64,000 nt of DNA from Bacteroidales bacterium (GCA_015060865.1 SUXS01000016.1:1-64000); one strand, 5' to 3'. Shown: positions 46,902-54,689, numbered from the stretch's first letter. Made by a program: numbers and translations. Notes: generated by a model not told the origin, from the letters alone.

Positions 46902-48038
46902 TTAAATTGCCCCTACAGCCAACTGTTCCCTAAATGCTGCGAGGAACACGTCGGCCTGTGCCTTGCTGATGCCCAGTGCGGGAAGCAGGCGTACGGTTGA
47001 CACGCCAGCGCCACCGGTGAAGATATGCTTTTCGAAGAGCAGGCGCTTGCGGAACTCCGATGCCGAACCCTCAATCTCGATACCTATCATCAAGCCGCGT
47101 CCGCGTACCTCCTTGATTTGGGGTATCTTCTTCAGCTCGTCGATGAGGTATGCACCCACCTCGGCTGCATTCTGCACGAGGTTCTCCTCGGCAAACACGT
47201 CGAGCACAGCGATGGCTGCTGCACATGCCAGATGGTTACCACCGAAGGTGGTGCCCAGCATGCCTGGCCAGGGAGTGTAGTGCGGTGCTATGAGCACGCC
47301 GCCGATGGGGAAGCCGTTGCCCATGCCCTTGGCCATGGTGATGAGGTCGGGGCGTATGTCGGCAACCTGGTGGGCAAAGAACTGGCCCGTGCGTCCATAT
47401 CCCGACTGTATCTCGTCGAGGATGAGCGACACGCTATACTGTGTGGTGAGCTCGCGCAGCTGGCGCAAGAACTCCGGTGAGGGGCAGTGGATACCTGCCA
47501 CGCCCTGTATGCCCTCGATGATGACGGCACAGAACTCGCCTGTCTTGAGCTTCTGCTCTACGGCCTCGGCATCGCCCAGTGGCACGAACTCCACGTTGGC
47601 CGTGCGGTTGAAGGGGGCATTAATCTTGGGATTGTCTGTAGCGGCCACAGCGCCCGAGGTGCGTCCGTGGAATGCCTTGCCGAAGGCCAGCACCTTGGCT
47701 TTGCCGTTGTGGAACGATGCCAGTTTGATGGCGTTCTCATTGGCCTCGGCACCCGAGTTGCAGAGGAAGAGGCTGTAGTCGTCGTAGCCCGAAAGGCGAC
47801 CCAGAAGGTCGGCCAACTGTTGCTGCAGGCTGTTCTCCACAGAGTTGGAATAGAAGCCCAGTCGGGCCACCTGCTCACTGATCATCTGCACGTAGTGCGG
47901 ATGGGCGTGTCCAATGGAGATGACGGCATGGCCGCCATAGAGGTCCATATACTCGGTGCCTTGGGCATCGTAAACGTAGCTGCCCTTGCCGCGCACGGGC
48001 TCTACGGGATAGAGGGAATATACGTTGAAGAGAGTCAT
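46902..48038 (-). CDS. argD: Acetylornithine aminotransferase
   Basis: A 378-residue PLP class III aminotransferase that converts N-acetylglutamate semialdehyde to N-acetylornithine in arginine synthesis (or the succinyl variant used in Bacteroidetes). Visible: YMDLYGGHAVISIGHAHPHYV, SNSVENSLQQQLADLL, FLCNSGAEANENAIKLA, LILDEIQSGYGRTG, and the PLP lysine in TMAKGMGNGFPIGG. It lies 21 bases after argC, the same operon. Confidence 0.94.
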   Translation of the reverse strand: MTLFNVYSLYPVEPVRGKGSYVYDAQGTEYMDLYGGHAVISIGHAHPHYVQMISEQVARLGFYSNSVENSLQQQLADLLGRLSGYDDYSLFLCNSGAEANENAIKLASFHNGKAKVLAFGKAFHGRTSGAVAATDNPKINAPFNRTANVEFVPLGDAEAVEQKLKTGEFCAVIIEGIQGVAGIHCPSPEFLRQLRELTTQYSVSLILDEIQSGYGRTGQFFAHQVADIRPDLITMAKGMGNGFPIGGVLIAPHYTPWPGMLGTTFGGNHLACAAAIAVLDVFAEENLVQNAAEVGAYLIDELKKIPQIKEVRGRGLMIGIEIEGSASEFRKRLLFEKHIFTGGAGVSTVRLLPALGISKAQADVFLAAFREQLAVGAI

Positions 48039-48059
48039 CTTTAATTGAAAATTGAAAAA

Positions 48060-49052
48060 TTAGAACGCGTTCGCCTTCAGTCCAAGTCCAGCTTTCTCAT
48101 CAACGCCGAACATTAGGTTCATGTTCTGTACGGCCTGGCCTACGGCACCTTTGAGGAGGTTGTCGATGATGCAGGTGATGACGGCTTTGTTGCCAAACTT
48201 GTCGATATGTACCAATGCCTTGTTGGTGTTGACCACCTGCTTCAGGTCGAGTGTCTTGTCCACGTAGTGCGTGAAGGCAGCATCGGCGTAGAAGGTGCGG
48301 TACATGTCGGCTAGCTGCTCGGCTGTGGGGTTGGTGGGTGAGCCCTCAGCACCGTCGAACTTCACCACCTCGGTGCAGAAGATGCCGCGGGCAAAGTCGC
48401 CACGGTAGGGGATGAAGTCGATGGAGGCATCCAGCGAGCCTTGTAGCTCGGTGAGCGACTGGCGTATTTCGTGCAGATGCTGGTGGGTGAACACCTTATA
48501 TATACTCATATTGTCGGTGCGCCAGCTGAAGTGCGTGGTGCCCACAGGCTTCTGTCCTGCACCCGTAGAGCCGGTGATGGCATTCACTGCCACATCGTGA
48601 GTGAGCAGTCCCGCCTTGGCCAAGGGCAGCAGACCCAGCTGTATGCAGGTGGCAAAGCATCCCGGGTTGGCCAGATGCTGGCACTGCTGTATCTGCGCCT
48701 TGTGTATCTCGGGCAGTCCGTACACGTAGTCGTGGGTAGGTGCGGCGATGCGGAAGTCCTGCGCCAGGTCGATAATCTTCACGTGGGCAGGGATAGTGTG
48801 CTCCTGCAAGAACTGTTCGCTCTTGCCGTGGCCGAAGCAGAAGAACACCACGTCCACCTCGTCGAAGGGCATGGCATCGGTAAACCTCAGGTCGGTGTCG
48901 CCCAAGAGACCCTCGTGCACATCGGCCACGAGTTTTCCCGCATTGCTCTCGCTGTTGGCAAAGACGATTTCCGCCTCGGGATGGTTCACCAGCAGGCGGA
49001 TGAGTTCGCCGCCGGTGTATCCGGCAGCTCCAAGTATACCTATTTTAATCAT
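48060..49052 (-). CDS. argC: N-acetyl-gamma-glutamyl-phosphate reductase
   Basis: A 330-residue NADPH-dependent reductase of arginine biosynthesis. N-terminal GILGAAGYTGGELIRLLVNHPEAEI, then VDVVFFCFGHGKS and the active-site Cys in HLANPGCFATCIQLGLLPL (about 140), followed by ITGSTGAGQKPVGTTHFSWR. The length is near the family's usual. Its start overlaps the end of the PspC gene by four bases, and argD follows after 21 bases. Confidence 0.95.
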   Translation of the reverse strand: MIKIGILGAAGYTGGELIRLLVNHPEAEIVFANSESNAGKLVADVHEGLLGDTDLRFTDAMPFDEVDVVFFCFGHGKSEQFLQEHTIPAHVKIIDLAQDFRIAAPTHDYVYGLPEIHKAQIQQCQHLANPGCFATCIQLGLLPLAKAGLLTHDVAVNAITGSTGAGQKPVGTTHFSWRTDNMSIYKVFTHQHLHEIRQSLTELQGSLDASIDFIPYRGDFARGIFCTEVVKFDGAEGSPTNPTAEQLADMYRTFYADAAFTHYVDKTLDLKQVVNTNKALVHIDKFGNKAVITCIIDNLLKGAVGQAVQNMNLMFGVDEKAGLGLKANAF

Positions 49053-49261
49053 TGGTTGAGATAGCGGTTTGGTGCTTCGGGAATCAATATCATGAGGATG
49101 ATGTATACGATGATTCCGCTGAAGGCAGTGAATATGGTCAGCAGGGTGTATACCACACGAGCTACCGTAACGTCGATGTTCGCATAGTTAGCGATGGCAG
49201 CACATACGCCTGCCAGCATACGTCCAGTGCGGGGACGCTCCATCTTCTTGGGTTCTGACAT
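49049..49261 (-). CDS. PspC domain protein
   Basis: A 70-residue PspC-domain protein: RTGRMLAGVCAAIANYANIDVTVARVVYTLLTIFTAFSG (extent 12-50), with one membrane helix ending IVYIILMILIPEAP. The family acts with phage-shock-like membrane stress sensing, though small stand-alone PspC proteins are poorly characterised. It overlaps argC by four bases (ATGA) and is the first gene of the argCD transcript, an odd pairing. Confidence 0.9.
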   Translation of the reverse strand: MSEPKKMERPRTGRMLAGVCAAIANYANIDVTVARVVYTLLTIFTAFSGIIVYIILMILIPEAPNRYLNQ

Positions 49262-49302
49262 AGTTGTTACTTTTTGAAAGTATATATCCTATAAAAATCT
49301 TT

Positions 49303-49311
49303 ACAAAGGTA
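49303..49311 (-). promoter_or_regulatory. -7 box for pspC-argC-argD
   Basis: TACCTTTGT on the minus strand, an exact match 42 bases before the pspC ATG at 49261. Confidence 0.75.
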
Positions 49312-49393
49312 CGATAATTCTCACACAAAATTGCAAAGTGTAAGGCCGAAAAGGTGAAAACGAGGAAAAATAATAGTTCCACCGTCCTGCTTC

Positions 49394-50257
49394 TCACACC
49401 GTCAGCCGCTTCGGAGTTGTCCCCGTATGCTTCTTGAAGAACTGCACAAAGGCCGATGGGGTGGAGAAGTTGAGCCTGTCGGCAATCTCCTGCACGGTGA
49501 GGTCGGTGGTGCGCAGCAGCATGGCGGCCTCGATGAGCAGCGCTTCGTGTATCCAGTCCAGGATGGGCCGTCCCGTGATGCGCTTGATGGCTGTGGAGAG
49601 GTATTTGGGTGTGAGGTTCAGGCGGTCGGCGTAGTAGCGCACGGTGTGCTCCTCGCGGAAGTGCAGTGCCAGCAGGCGGAAGAAGCGGTCGCTGAGGCTC
49701 TCGTGGCGGATGGTCATGTCGGGCTGCAGGTGATAGATGCGCTCATATTCGCCCAGTATCTCCAGTATGAGAGCGCTGAAGATGGCGCTCACAATCTCGC
49801 GCTGGTAGCGTCCCTCCTCGTTCATCTCCTTATGGATGAAGCGGTAGTAGCTGTACAGGTCGTCAAACTTGGCATCGGTGAGCGTGATTACCGCCCGGTA
49901 GCGCGAGTAGCTGAAGAAGTTGGTGTCTACGGGCGAGGGCAGCCGCAGGATATACTCGGGCAACAGGGCTATGAGGTTGTTCTCGGTGAGCAGCACCGGC
50001 TCTATGTAGTTGATGAGCTGGTTCTCTGAGAGCACGATCACGTTGTTTCCCTCCACCCGGTACTCCTTGCCATTGATGACCACACGCCCGCCCCTGCCCT
50101 TGCAGAGGATGATGATGAAGCCGCCCTTGAGGAGCAGGTTGGTGGCATCCTTGCGCGGCAGATGCAGGTCGAGGTTGATGAGGAAGTCCTTGCCACCGCC
50201 CTCGGCGATGAGTCGTGCCACGTCGATGTGCTCGATATTGTCGCGAAGTTTCTCCAT
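49394..50257 (-). CDS. AraC family transcriptional regulator
   Basis: A 287-residue regulator with an N-terminal cupin-like sensor (DLHLPRKDATNLLLKGGFIIILCKG at about 28-52) and a C-terminal double HTH (about 200-287): VRYYADRLNLTPKYLSTAIKRITGRPILDWI and DLTVQEIADRLNFSTPSAFVQFFKKHTGTTPKRL (extent only). Target genes are not evident; it sits alone at the edge of the accessory island. Promoter -7 box at 50298-50306. Confidence 0.92.
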   Translation of the reverse strand: MEKLRDNIEHIDVARLIAEGGGKDFLINLDLHLPRKDATNLLLKGGFIIILCKGRGGRVVINGKEYRVEGNNVIVLSENQLINYIEPVLLTENNLIALLPEYILRLPSPVDTNFFSYSRYRAVITLTDAKFDDLYSYYRFIHKEMNEEGRYQREIVSAIFSALILEILGEYERIYHLQPDMTIRHESLSDRFFRLLALHFREEHTVRYYADRLNLTPKYLSTAIKRITGRPILDWIHEALLIEAAMLLRTTDLTVQEIADRLNFSTPSAFVQFFKKHTGTTPKRLTV

Positions 50258-50297
50258 AGCAATGTGTGAAAGCGAAGTTTAGAACAGCTTTCTTGCG

Positions 50298-50306
50298 ACA
50301 AATGTA
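50298..50306 (-). promoter_or_regulatory. -7 box for the AraC regulator
   Basis: TACATTTGT on the minus strand, 41 bases before the ATG at 50257. Confidence 0.7.
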
Positions 50307-50492
50307 CGAAACTTCCGCTACATAGCTTTGCTTCGCAATGCTAAAAAACTATAAATCCGCCGTGCTTCCTTGTCTTGTGCTTCGTTTTTTTGTAACCGTT
50401 GATGTTTCTGTACAAATCACAAAGATTCTTAAAGAGGAGATTTTGAACATTTCTGTGCCCGAAATTGCAATTCCCCTTTGGGCACAGATCTC

Positions 50493-50501
50493 TACCTTTG
50501 C
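50493..50501 (+). promoter_or_regulatory. -7 box upstream of the tRNA-like element
   Basis: TACCTTTGC, an exact TAnnTTTGY match, ending 28 bases before the tRNA-like element at 50530. Confidence 0.65.
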
Positions 50502-50529
50502 AGCGATAATGTCTTTTTTCCACTGTCTG

Positions 50530-50613
50530 GCCGATGTAGTTCAATACAGAACACTCATTCCCCAAACGCGTTGAATGGAATGGTAGATACAGGTTTAAGT
50601 CCTGTCATCGGCA
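50530..50613 (+). ncRNA. tRNA-like element with an aberrant anticodon arm
   Basis: An 84-base element folding partly as a tRNA: acceptor stem GCCGATG/CATCGGC (7 perfect pairs), T8 A9, D stem GTTC/GAAC, T stem ACAGG/CCTGT with loop TTTAAGT, discriminator A followed by CCG. It departs from a tRNA in the D loop (AATACA, no GG), in base 56 (T for the invariant C), and in place of a normal anticodon arm it has CATTC/GAATG (or CATTCC/GGAATG) with a 12- to 15-base loop. It is therefore a degenerate or specialised tRNA-like RNA. A -7 box lies upstream and a long hairpin follows. Confidence 0.6.
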
Positions 50614-50631
50614 CCGTTAGTATCCGCTTTG

Positions 50632-50677
50632 ACGGGTAATGTAAGGTTTCACTAGCCGAAACGCTTGCAAATCCCGT
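50632..50677 (+). other. Stable hairpin after the tRNA-like element
   Basis: Three stacked stems: ACGGG/CCCGT, TGTAAG/CTTGCA (one G-T pair) and GTTTC/GAAAC around loop ACTAGCC, with a TAA/AAT internal loop and one bulged G. It gives 16 pairs. It could end the tRNA-like transcript or be part of the same RNA. The remaining spacer to the RhuM-Fic gene (50678-50949) shows no convincing gene. Confidence 0.6.
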
Positions 50678-50949
50678 ACAAAAAATCCGTAGCAATTTGT
50701 AAGGCAATTTCTTTGATTTGCTTAAACAGTGCAGAAATTGGAAGTATAGAATTACTCAACTCTAAAACTTATAAACTCAAAAACTCACGTTTCGCTTACT
50801 TCCTGCATTTCCCTAATGCCTCGTGGCTGCGTTCTTTTTGTTTCCCTTGGGGATTGGGCGGATTGAGGGCAAGGAGAAAGGATTATAACGCAAGCGAACA
50901 AAGTCACAGATTAATGACTGGCGCAAACTTGCAGTTACGGAAATATCAT

Positions 50950-51043
50950 TATCTTTGCAGTAAACAGCGAAGATATACTGCACTCGCTTTGAAAAATATC
51001 TAAGCAAGCTTGATATTTCTCGCTCGTTTGTTACTATCTTTGC
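50950..51043 (+). promoter_or_regulatory. Two -7 boxes before the RhuM-Fic gene
   Basis: TATCTTTGC occurs at 50950-50958 and again at 51035-51043; the second is 16 bases before the ATG at 51060. Both match the consensus exactly. Confidence 0.65.
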
Positions 51044-51059
51044 ATATATTTTGCGAGGT

Positions 51060-52046
51060 ATGACAAACGAGATAATCATCTACCAGACTGAAGACGGGCA
51101 GACACAGATTGATGTCCGCATGGAAAATGAAACGGTGTGGCTTACACAAGCGCAGATGGCCGAGTTGTTCAATACTGATAGGACATCAATTGTGCGCCAC
51201 ATCAACAATATTTATAAGACTGAGGAATTAGAACGAGAAGCAACCTGTGCAAAAATTGCACAAGTTCAAATTGAAGGCAGCAGAAGTGTCACACGTACAA
51301 TTCCCTACTTCAATCTTGACATGATAATTTCTGTAGGCTATCGAGTCAATTCTAAGCGCGGCGTACAATTCCGCCAATGGGCCAACCGCGTACTGAAGCA
51401 ATATCTCGTAAAGGGCTATGCCGTGAACGAACGTCGTGTGCAAGAACACTATACCGAACTGCGCCAGTTGGTGCAGATATTGGGCCGCACGATAAGCAGT
51501 CAAGAGCAGTTGAGCAAGCAGGAAAATCAGGACCTGCTCGATGTGGTGGTAGACTACACCTATGCCCTCGACACACTCGACAACTACGACTACGAGCGCC
51601 TTACCATAGACCGCACTACAAGCGAGGAACCCTTCCGCGCCACTTACGAAGGTGCCATGAAAGAGATTGACCGCCTACGCGAGAAGTTTGGCGGCAGCCG
51701 ATGGTTTGGCAACGAGAAGGACGACTCCTTCAAGAGTAGTATCGGGCAGATATACCAAACTTTTGGTGGAGAGGAGCTATACCCCTCGGTAGAGGAAAAA
51801 GCAGCAATGTTGCTCTACCTCGTCACTAAGAACCATTCTTTTAGTGATGGTAACAAACGAATAGCTGCAACTCTTTTCCTTTGGTTCCTCAACGGAAACC
51901 GTATCCTCTATCGCCCTGACGGCACCAAGCGCCTTGCAGATAATACCCTCGTGGCGCTCACTCTCATGATTGCAGAGAGCAAGACCGAAGAAAAAGAAGT
52001 GATGGTAAAGGTGGTGGTGAACTTGATAAATCAGCGTAACGAATAA
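51060..52046 (+). CDS. RhuM-like N-terminus fused to a Fic/Doc domain
   Basis: A 328-residue protein. Residues 1-110 match the RhuM/virulence-protein module (IIYQTEDGQTQIDVRMENETVWLTQAQMAELF, then FNLDMIISVGYRVNSKRGVQFRQWA) found in mobile elements. Residues about 190-300 form a Fic/Doc domain with core HSFSDGNKRIAAT at His259; Ser replaces the common Pro of HPFxDGN(G/K)R. Fic domains transfer AMP or other phosphate groups to targets, and Doc-type ones act as toxins. No separate antitoxin gene is seen. I start at ATG 51060 rather than TTG 51051. A 65-bp hairpin repeat follows the stop. Confidence 0.88.
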   Translation: MTNEIIIYQTEDGQTQIDVRMENETVWLTQAQMAELFNTDRTSIVRHINNIYKTEELEREATCAKIAQVQIEGSRSVTRTIPYFNLDMIISVGYRVNSKRGVQFRQWANRVLKQYLVKGYAVNERRVQEHYTELRQLVQILGRTISSQEQLSKQENQDLLDVVVDYTYALDTLDNYDYERLTIDRTTSEEPFRATYEGAMKEIDRLREKFGGSRWFGNEKDDSFKSSIGQIYQTFGGEELYPSVEEKAAMLLYLVTKNHSFSDGNKRIAATLFLWFLNGNRILYRPDGTKRLADNTLVALTLMIAESKTEEKEVMVKVVVNLINQRNE

Positions 52047-52059
52047 GGATTATTGAAGT

Positions 52060-52124
52060 ATAACTCCACAGAAGGCTTTCGAAGTACGCCTGCGCCTATT
52101 CTTCGAAAACCTTCTGTGGATTTT
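52060..52124 (+). repeat. 65-bp hairpin repeat, copy 1 (terminator-like)
   Basis: CCACAGAAGG...CTTCGAA paired with TTCGAAAACCTTCTGTGG forms a stem of about 18 pairs, ending GGATTTT. It differs from copy 2 (52932-52996) at three positions over 65 bases. It follows the RhuM-Fic gene. Confidence 0.88.
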
Positions 52125-52252
52125 CTGCATTGAGATACTCTGATTATGCGATGATGCTAAATCTTTTGCTTCAAATTGAGAGTATAGATTTGTTCTTTTA
52201 TCTTTCGGGACACGAAAAATGTGCATTTCTTTTGTTTTAATAAAGAAAATAG

Positions 52253-52261
52253 TATCTTTGT
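52253..52261 (+). promoter_or_regulatory. -7 box for the kinase-like gene
   Basis: TATCTTTGT, 10 bases before the ATG pair at 52272/52275. It excludes in-frame codons upstream such as 52221. Confidence 0.7.
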
Positions 52262-52271
52262 CAAAAAAATA

Positions 52272-52916
52272 ATGATGGGCAATGATGTATTTGAACCAAT
52301 TTCACAAAGAAGCCGTAGAGCGGAAGATGCGGAAAATCGCCGAATCCAAGAAATCGCCGATGAACTCTACCGACGCTGCTGCCTATATGAAGAGAAACTT
52401 CGAGAAGGCCAAAACAATGTAAGACCCTCGGAGATAGAACATCGCATAGCTGAGGATTATGCCAAGGAGCATGGCTTATGGCTTTCCATAAATGAGGTGT
52501 TCAACCTTGGCGCTCCAGGTCCTAGCGGCAATGAGAACGATACCTACGTATCGAACGACATCATTTTCAAGGTAAACAACCTTCTCAATAGCCGAGGCAG
52601 TATCATACAACTGCTCAACAAGGTATTGCTCCACAATTTCCTTTTTTCAGAGACGGCATATACATTCCATGCCTTTACAGGATTTTCAGGCAGTTCCATT
52701 ATGCCCATTTTCAAACAAAGCCTCATAAAAGATGCAATGCCTGCGACGCCTATAGAGATAGCCACTTATATGGCAGCCTTAGGCTTCAGTAGCACCCCGA
52801 CCAACGGACGCTTTACAAACGGAGAGTTTGAAGTTTGGGACTTATTACCCCGAAACGTGTTGAAAGACAGCGAAGGCGACATCTTTGTGATTGATGCCGA
52901 GATAAAGGTTTTATAG
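52272..52916 (+). CDS. Polyvalent-protein-type kinase-like protein
   Basis: A 214-residue protein. A charged helical N-terminus (SQRSRRAEDAENRRIQEIADEL) leads to a domain resembling the Ser/Thr/Tyr kinase domain of phage/plasmid polyvalent proteins: DIIFKVNNL (Lys of the N-lobe), then HAFTGFSGSSIMPIFKQSL, EIATYMAALGF and the closing WDLLPRNVLKDSEGDIFVIDAEI with an Asn and Asp in kinase-like positions. The usual HxD is modified. Such domains occur on mobile elements. The gene is flanked on both sides by the same 65-bp hairpin, so it may have been gained as a unit. Confidence 0.7.
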   Translation: MMGNDVFEPISQRSRRAEDAENRRIQEIADELYRRCCLYEEKLREGQNNVRPSEIEHRIAEDYAKEHGLWLSINEVFNLGAPGPSGNENDTYVSNDIIFKVNNLLNSRGSIIQLLNKVLLHNFLFSETAYTFHAFTGFSGSSIMPIFKQSLIKDAMPATPIEIATYMAALGFSSTPTNGRFTNGEFEVWDLLPRNVLKDSEGDIFVIDAEIKVL

Positions 52917-52931
52917 GAATGTATAGAACCA

Positions 52932-52996
52932 TAACTCCACAGAGGGCCTTCGAAGTACGTCTGCGCCTATTCTTCGAAAACCTTCTGTGGATTTTG
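52932..52996 (+). repeat. 65-bp hairpin repeat, copy 2 (terminator-like)
   Basis: Same orientation as copy 1 and 62 of 65 bases identical. It follows the kinase-like gene by 15 bases and has the same GGATTTT end, so it probably terminates that gene. Confidence 0.88.
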
Positions 52997-53034
52997 TTTT
53001 ATTCTCCCGGGTCAGAGACCCTGATGCTCAAATA

Positions 53035-53059
53035 CGGCGGATAGGGTATATCCGCCGTG
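53035..53059. terminator. Hairpin after the caspase-like gene
   Basis: ACGGCGGATA and TATCCGCCGT (10 perfect pairs, loop GGGTA). It lies 12 bases beyond the minus-strand stop at 53071, between convergent genes, without a T tract. Confidence 0.7.
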
Positions 53060-53070
53060 ACGGAACAGCC

Positions 53071-53655
53071 TCATTTTAATGGAGCATATTTGAACCCAAG
53101 TTTCTTCTGCAATCCCCCGTACAGTCTATTCATATGGCTTATTATAGCAGAAGTTTGTTTACATGTCATGATTTCCGCAATAAAGGCAGCATCATGAATC
53201 GCGCATAAGGTGCAATCTACACTTGTAGTAAATCCACTTACCATTTTAGCCCCTGTACATTCTCGAAATTGTTCTATTCTTGTTTGAGATCCAAGCATTG
53301 TCCTACAGCTACCAAAATGAACATACTTTCCTTCAAAGAGTCCATTCGCCATATCTGCCAACTGTTCTAAATCTAAGAATTCTCCAGACTCTAGACTTAT
53401 AACATGCGTTTCTCCATGGAAGCTAAAATAAAAAACATTATATTTATTAGAGTATTCTTTTTTGCTAAAATGTTTGAAATAGTATTTTAATTCCTCTATA
53501 GTTGCAACTTTTCTATAAATATAAGGTACACCATGCGTTTTACTTAGAAATTGCAACAAGGGTTCACTATTCAGATAACGTCTACTGGCTTTTGTCGTTA
53601 TCTCCCACTCTGTTTCGATACAAATAATACCTTTTCCCATCGCTATTAGTTTCAC
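53071..53655 (-). CDS. Small caspase/CHAT-like protein (DUF6642 type)
   Basis: A 194-residue protein with the core of a caspase-like (clan CD) cysteine protease: a strand then FYFSFHGETHVI with His80, and a second strand then VHFGSCRTMLG with Cys117, the expected His-Cys dyad. N-terminal GKGIICIETEWE and YIYRKVATIEELKYYF resemble the DUF6642 family. It has no signal peptide, so it is probably cytoplasmic. It is the last gene of a three-gene minus-strand set within the accessory island. Bacterial caspase-like proteins are often conflict or cell-suicide effectors, but that is an inference here. Confidence 0.7.
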   Translation of the reverse strand: MKLIAMGKGIICIETEWEITTKASRRYLNSEPLLQFLSKTHGVPYIYRKVATIEELKYYFKHFSKKEYSNKYNVFYFSFHGETHVISLESGEFLDLEQLADMANGLFEGKYVHFGSCRTMLGSQTRIEQFRECTGAKMVSGFTTSVDCTLCAIHDAAFIAEIMTCKQTSAIISHMNRLYGGLQKKLGFKYAPLK

Positions 53656-53714
53656 AATTATATTAATACATAGTTATTATAACCAAGCATAACAAGGTAA
53701 AATGACGAAATCCA

Positions 53715-54026
53715 TTATGCTTTTTCGGAATACGGCACGCCTACATTTAATAATTGCATAGCTCTTTTTCTGGTATTTCTGTCAACTTTTGAACTTCCTG
53801 CAATAATTCGAAGTGCAGCTTCCGACCAACCTTCTCGGAATATAGTACGTGCATTGGATAATCTAGTTTGCTGAGAGGATAATTTGTACCTCCCAAACTC
53901 TATATGCTTATGCGTTATCTCTTCTATAGATACATCAATGTTCTTCTTCAGTTCTACATACAAATAATCAACAAAAGCCTTTTTCCCTATTTTTCTGAGT
54001 CTCATTTCAATCGCATCCATATGCAT
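53715..54026 (-). CDS. Small helical protein upstream of the caspase-like gene, unknown
   Basis: A 103-residue, all-helical, basic protein (MRLRKIGKKAFVDYLYVELKKNIDVS, then TRLSNARTIFREGWSEAALRIIAGSSKVDRNTRKRAMQLL in extent 54-94). I do not recognise the family. The size and position suggest an adaptor or regulator for the caspase-like protein 59 bases downstream. A second Met (M3) is an equally good start. Confidence 0.65.
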   Translation of the reverse strand: MHMDAIEMRLRKIGKKAFVDYLYVELKKNIDVSIEEITHKHIEFGRYKLSSQQTRLSNARTIFREGWSEAALRIIAGSSKVDRNTRKRAMQLLNVGVPYSEKA

Positions 54027-54056
54027 TTGTAAATTTTCAAAAGTTATGACTATCTA

Positions 54057-54518
54057 TCATTCTTCAGAATAAAAAGACAATATATCGTCAATCGTAGCCT
54101 TATAAAAACGTCCAAAGTCTACAGACGTATTTATAGGTTCCCATACTTTGAAGCATTTCTGTCCCAAAGTCTTGCTGAAAGACAATTGGTAATTTTTCCC
54201 ACAAGCCGAAAATGAAAAAGTTTCACCTTTCTGAGCTGTCTCAAGACTGCTTGACAAATCTTTGAGATTTTGAATCATTTCATCTTTGTTTCCAAGATAA
54301 AAAATGACTGGCTGATAATATTGTGAATTATTTGGTAGAGTTACAGAATAAACTTCAACATTATTCATAATGGTCTTATTCAATACTACCGACCCATTTG
54401 TGAAAGATTTTACTTTTTCTATTTTTGCAGTTTTCTTTAATTGAGCATAAGCATAATCACTATAAGAAAACAATAAAACTGCAATTAAGGAGATTTTTAT
54501 AATAGAAACTAATTTCAT
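54057..54518 (-). CDS. Exported small protein of unknown function
   Basis: A 153-residue protein with a signal peptide (KLVSIIKISLIAVLLFSYSDYAYAQ; probable cleavage after AYA). The mature part is strand-rich with two Cys (SACGKNYQL and GQKCFKVWEP). No family recognised. It begins the three-gene set and lies 30 bases before the next gene. Its long upstream region holds a strong 123-base fold and a promoter about 370 bases away. It may be an immunity or sensor component, but nothing in the sequence proves that. Confidence 0.65.
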   Translation of the reverse strand: MKLVSIIKISLIAVLLFSYSDYAYAQLKKTAKIEKVKSFTNGSVVLNKTIMNNVEVYSVTLPNNSQYYQPVIFYLGNKDEMIQNLKDLSSSLETAQKGETFSFSACGKNYQLSFSKTLGQKCFKVWEPINTSVDFGRFYKATIDDILSFYSEE

Positions 54519-54566
54519 TTTTTTTATATTGTGTTAAAAAAGGCGTGAAACCATCCGTTACTCGCT

Positions 54567-54689
54567 TTCATTCTAGGTTACCGCCAAGTGACCTTATCTC
54601 CAACAAGCAAAGAATAGTCCACACCCAATCGGGGTGAACTTCCAGTCTGCTTGTTCTCGGAGATGAATATTGGCGGTATTCAGAATGAA
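54567..54689. ncRNA. Structured RNA or DNA hairpin element, 123 nt
   Basis: Nested stems: TTCATTCT/AGAATGAA, TACCGCCAA/TTGGCGGTA, ATCTCC/GGAGAT, AACAAGCA/TGCTTGTT, then CACCC/GGGTG around AATCG, 36 pairs in all with asymmetric internal loops. The strand is uncertain; a minus-strand promoter at 54884-54892 would transcribe it before the exported-protein gene. It may be a non-coding RNA, a long 5' leader, or a MITE-like inverted repeat. No known class fits. Confidence 0.6.

Noticed and set aside
50665-51003. A 112-codon frame between the tRNA-like element and the RhuM-Fic gene
   Set aside because: Irregular composition, crosses A/T repeats and a promoter, and no recognisable domain or ribosome site.
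54567-54689. 6S RNA or integron attC as identities of the folded element
   Set aside because: There is no 6S-type large central bubble and no attC-type GTTRRRY/RYYYAAC core pair, so neither label is supported.
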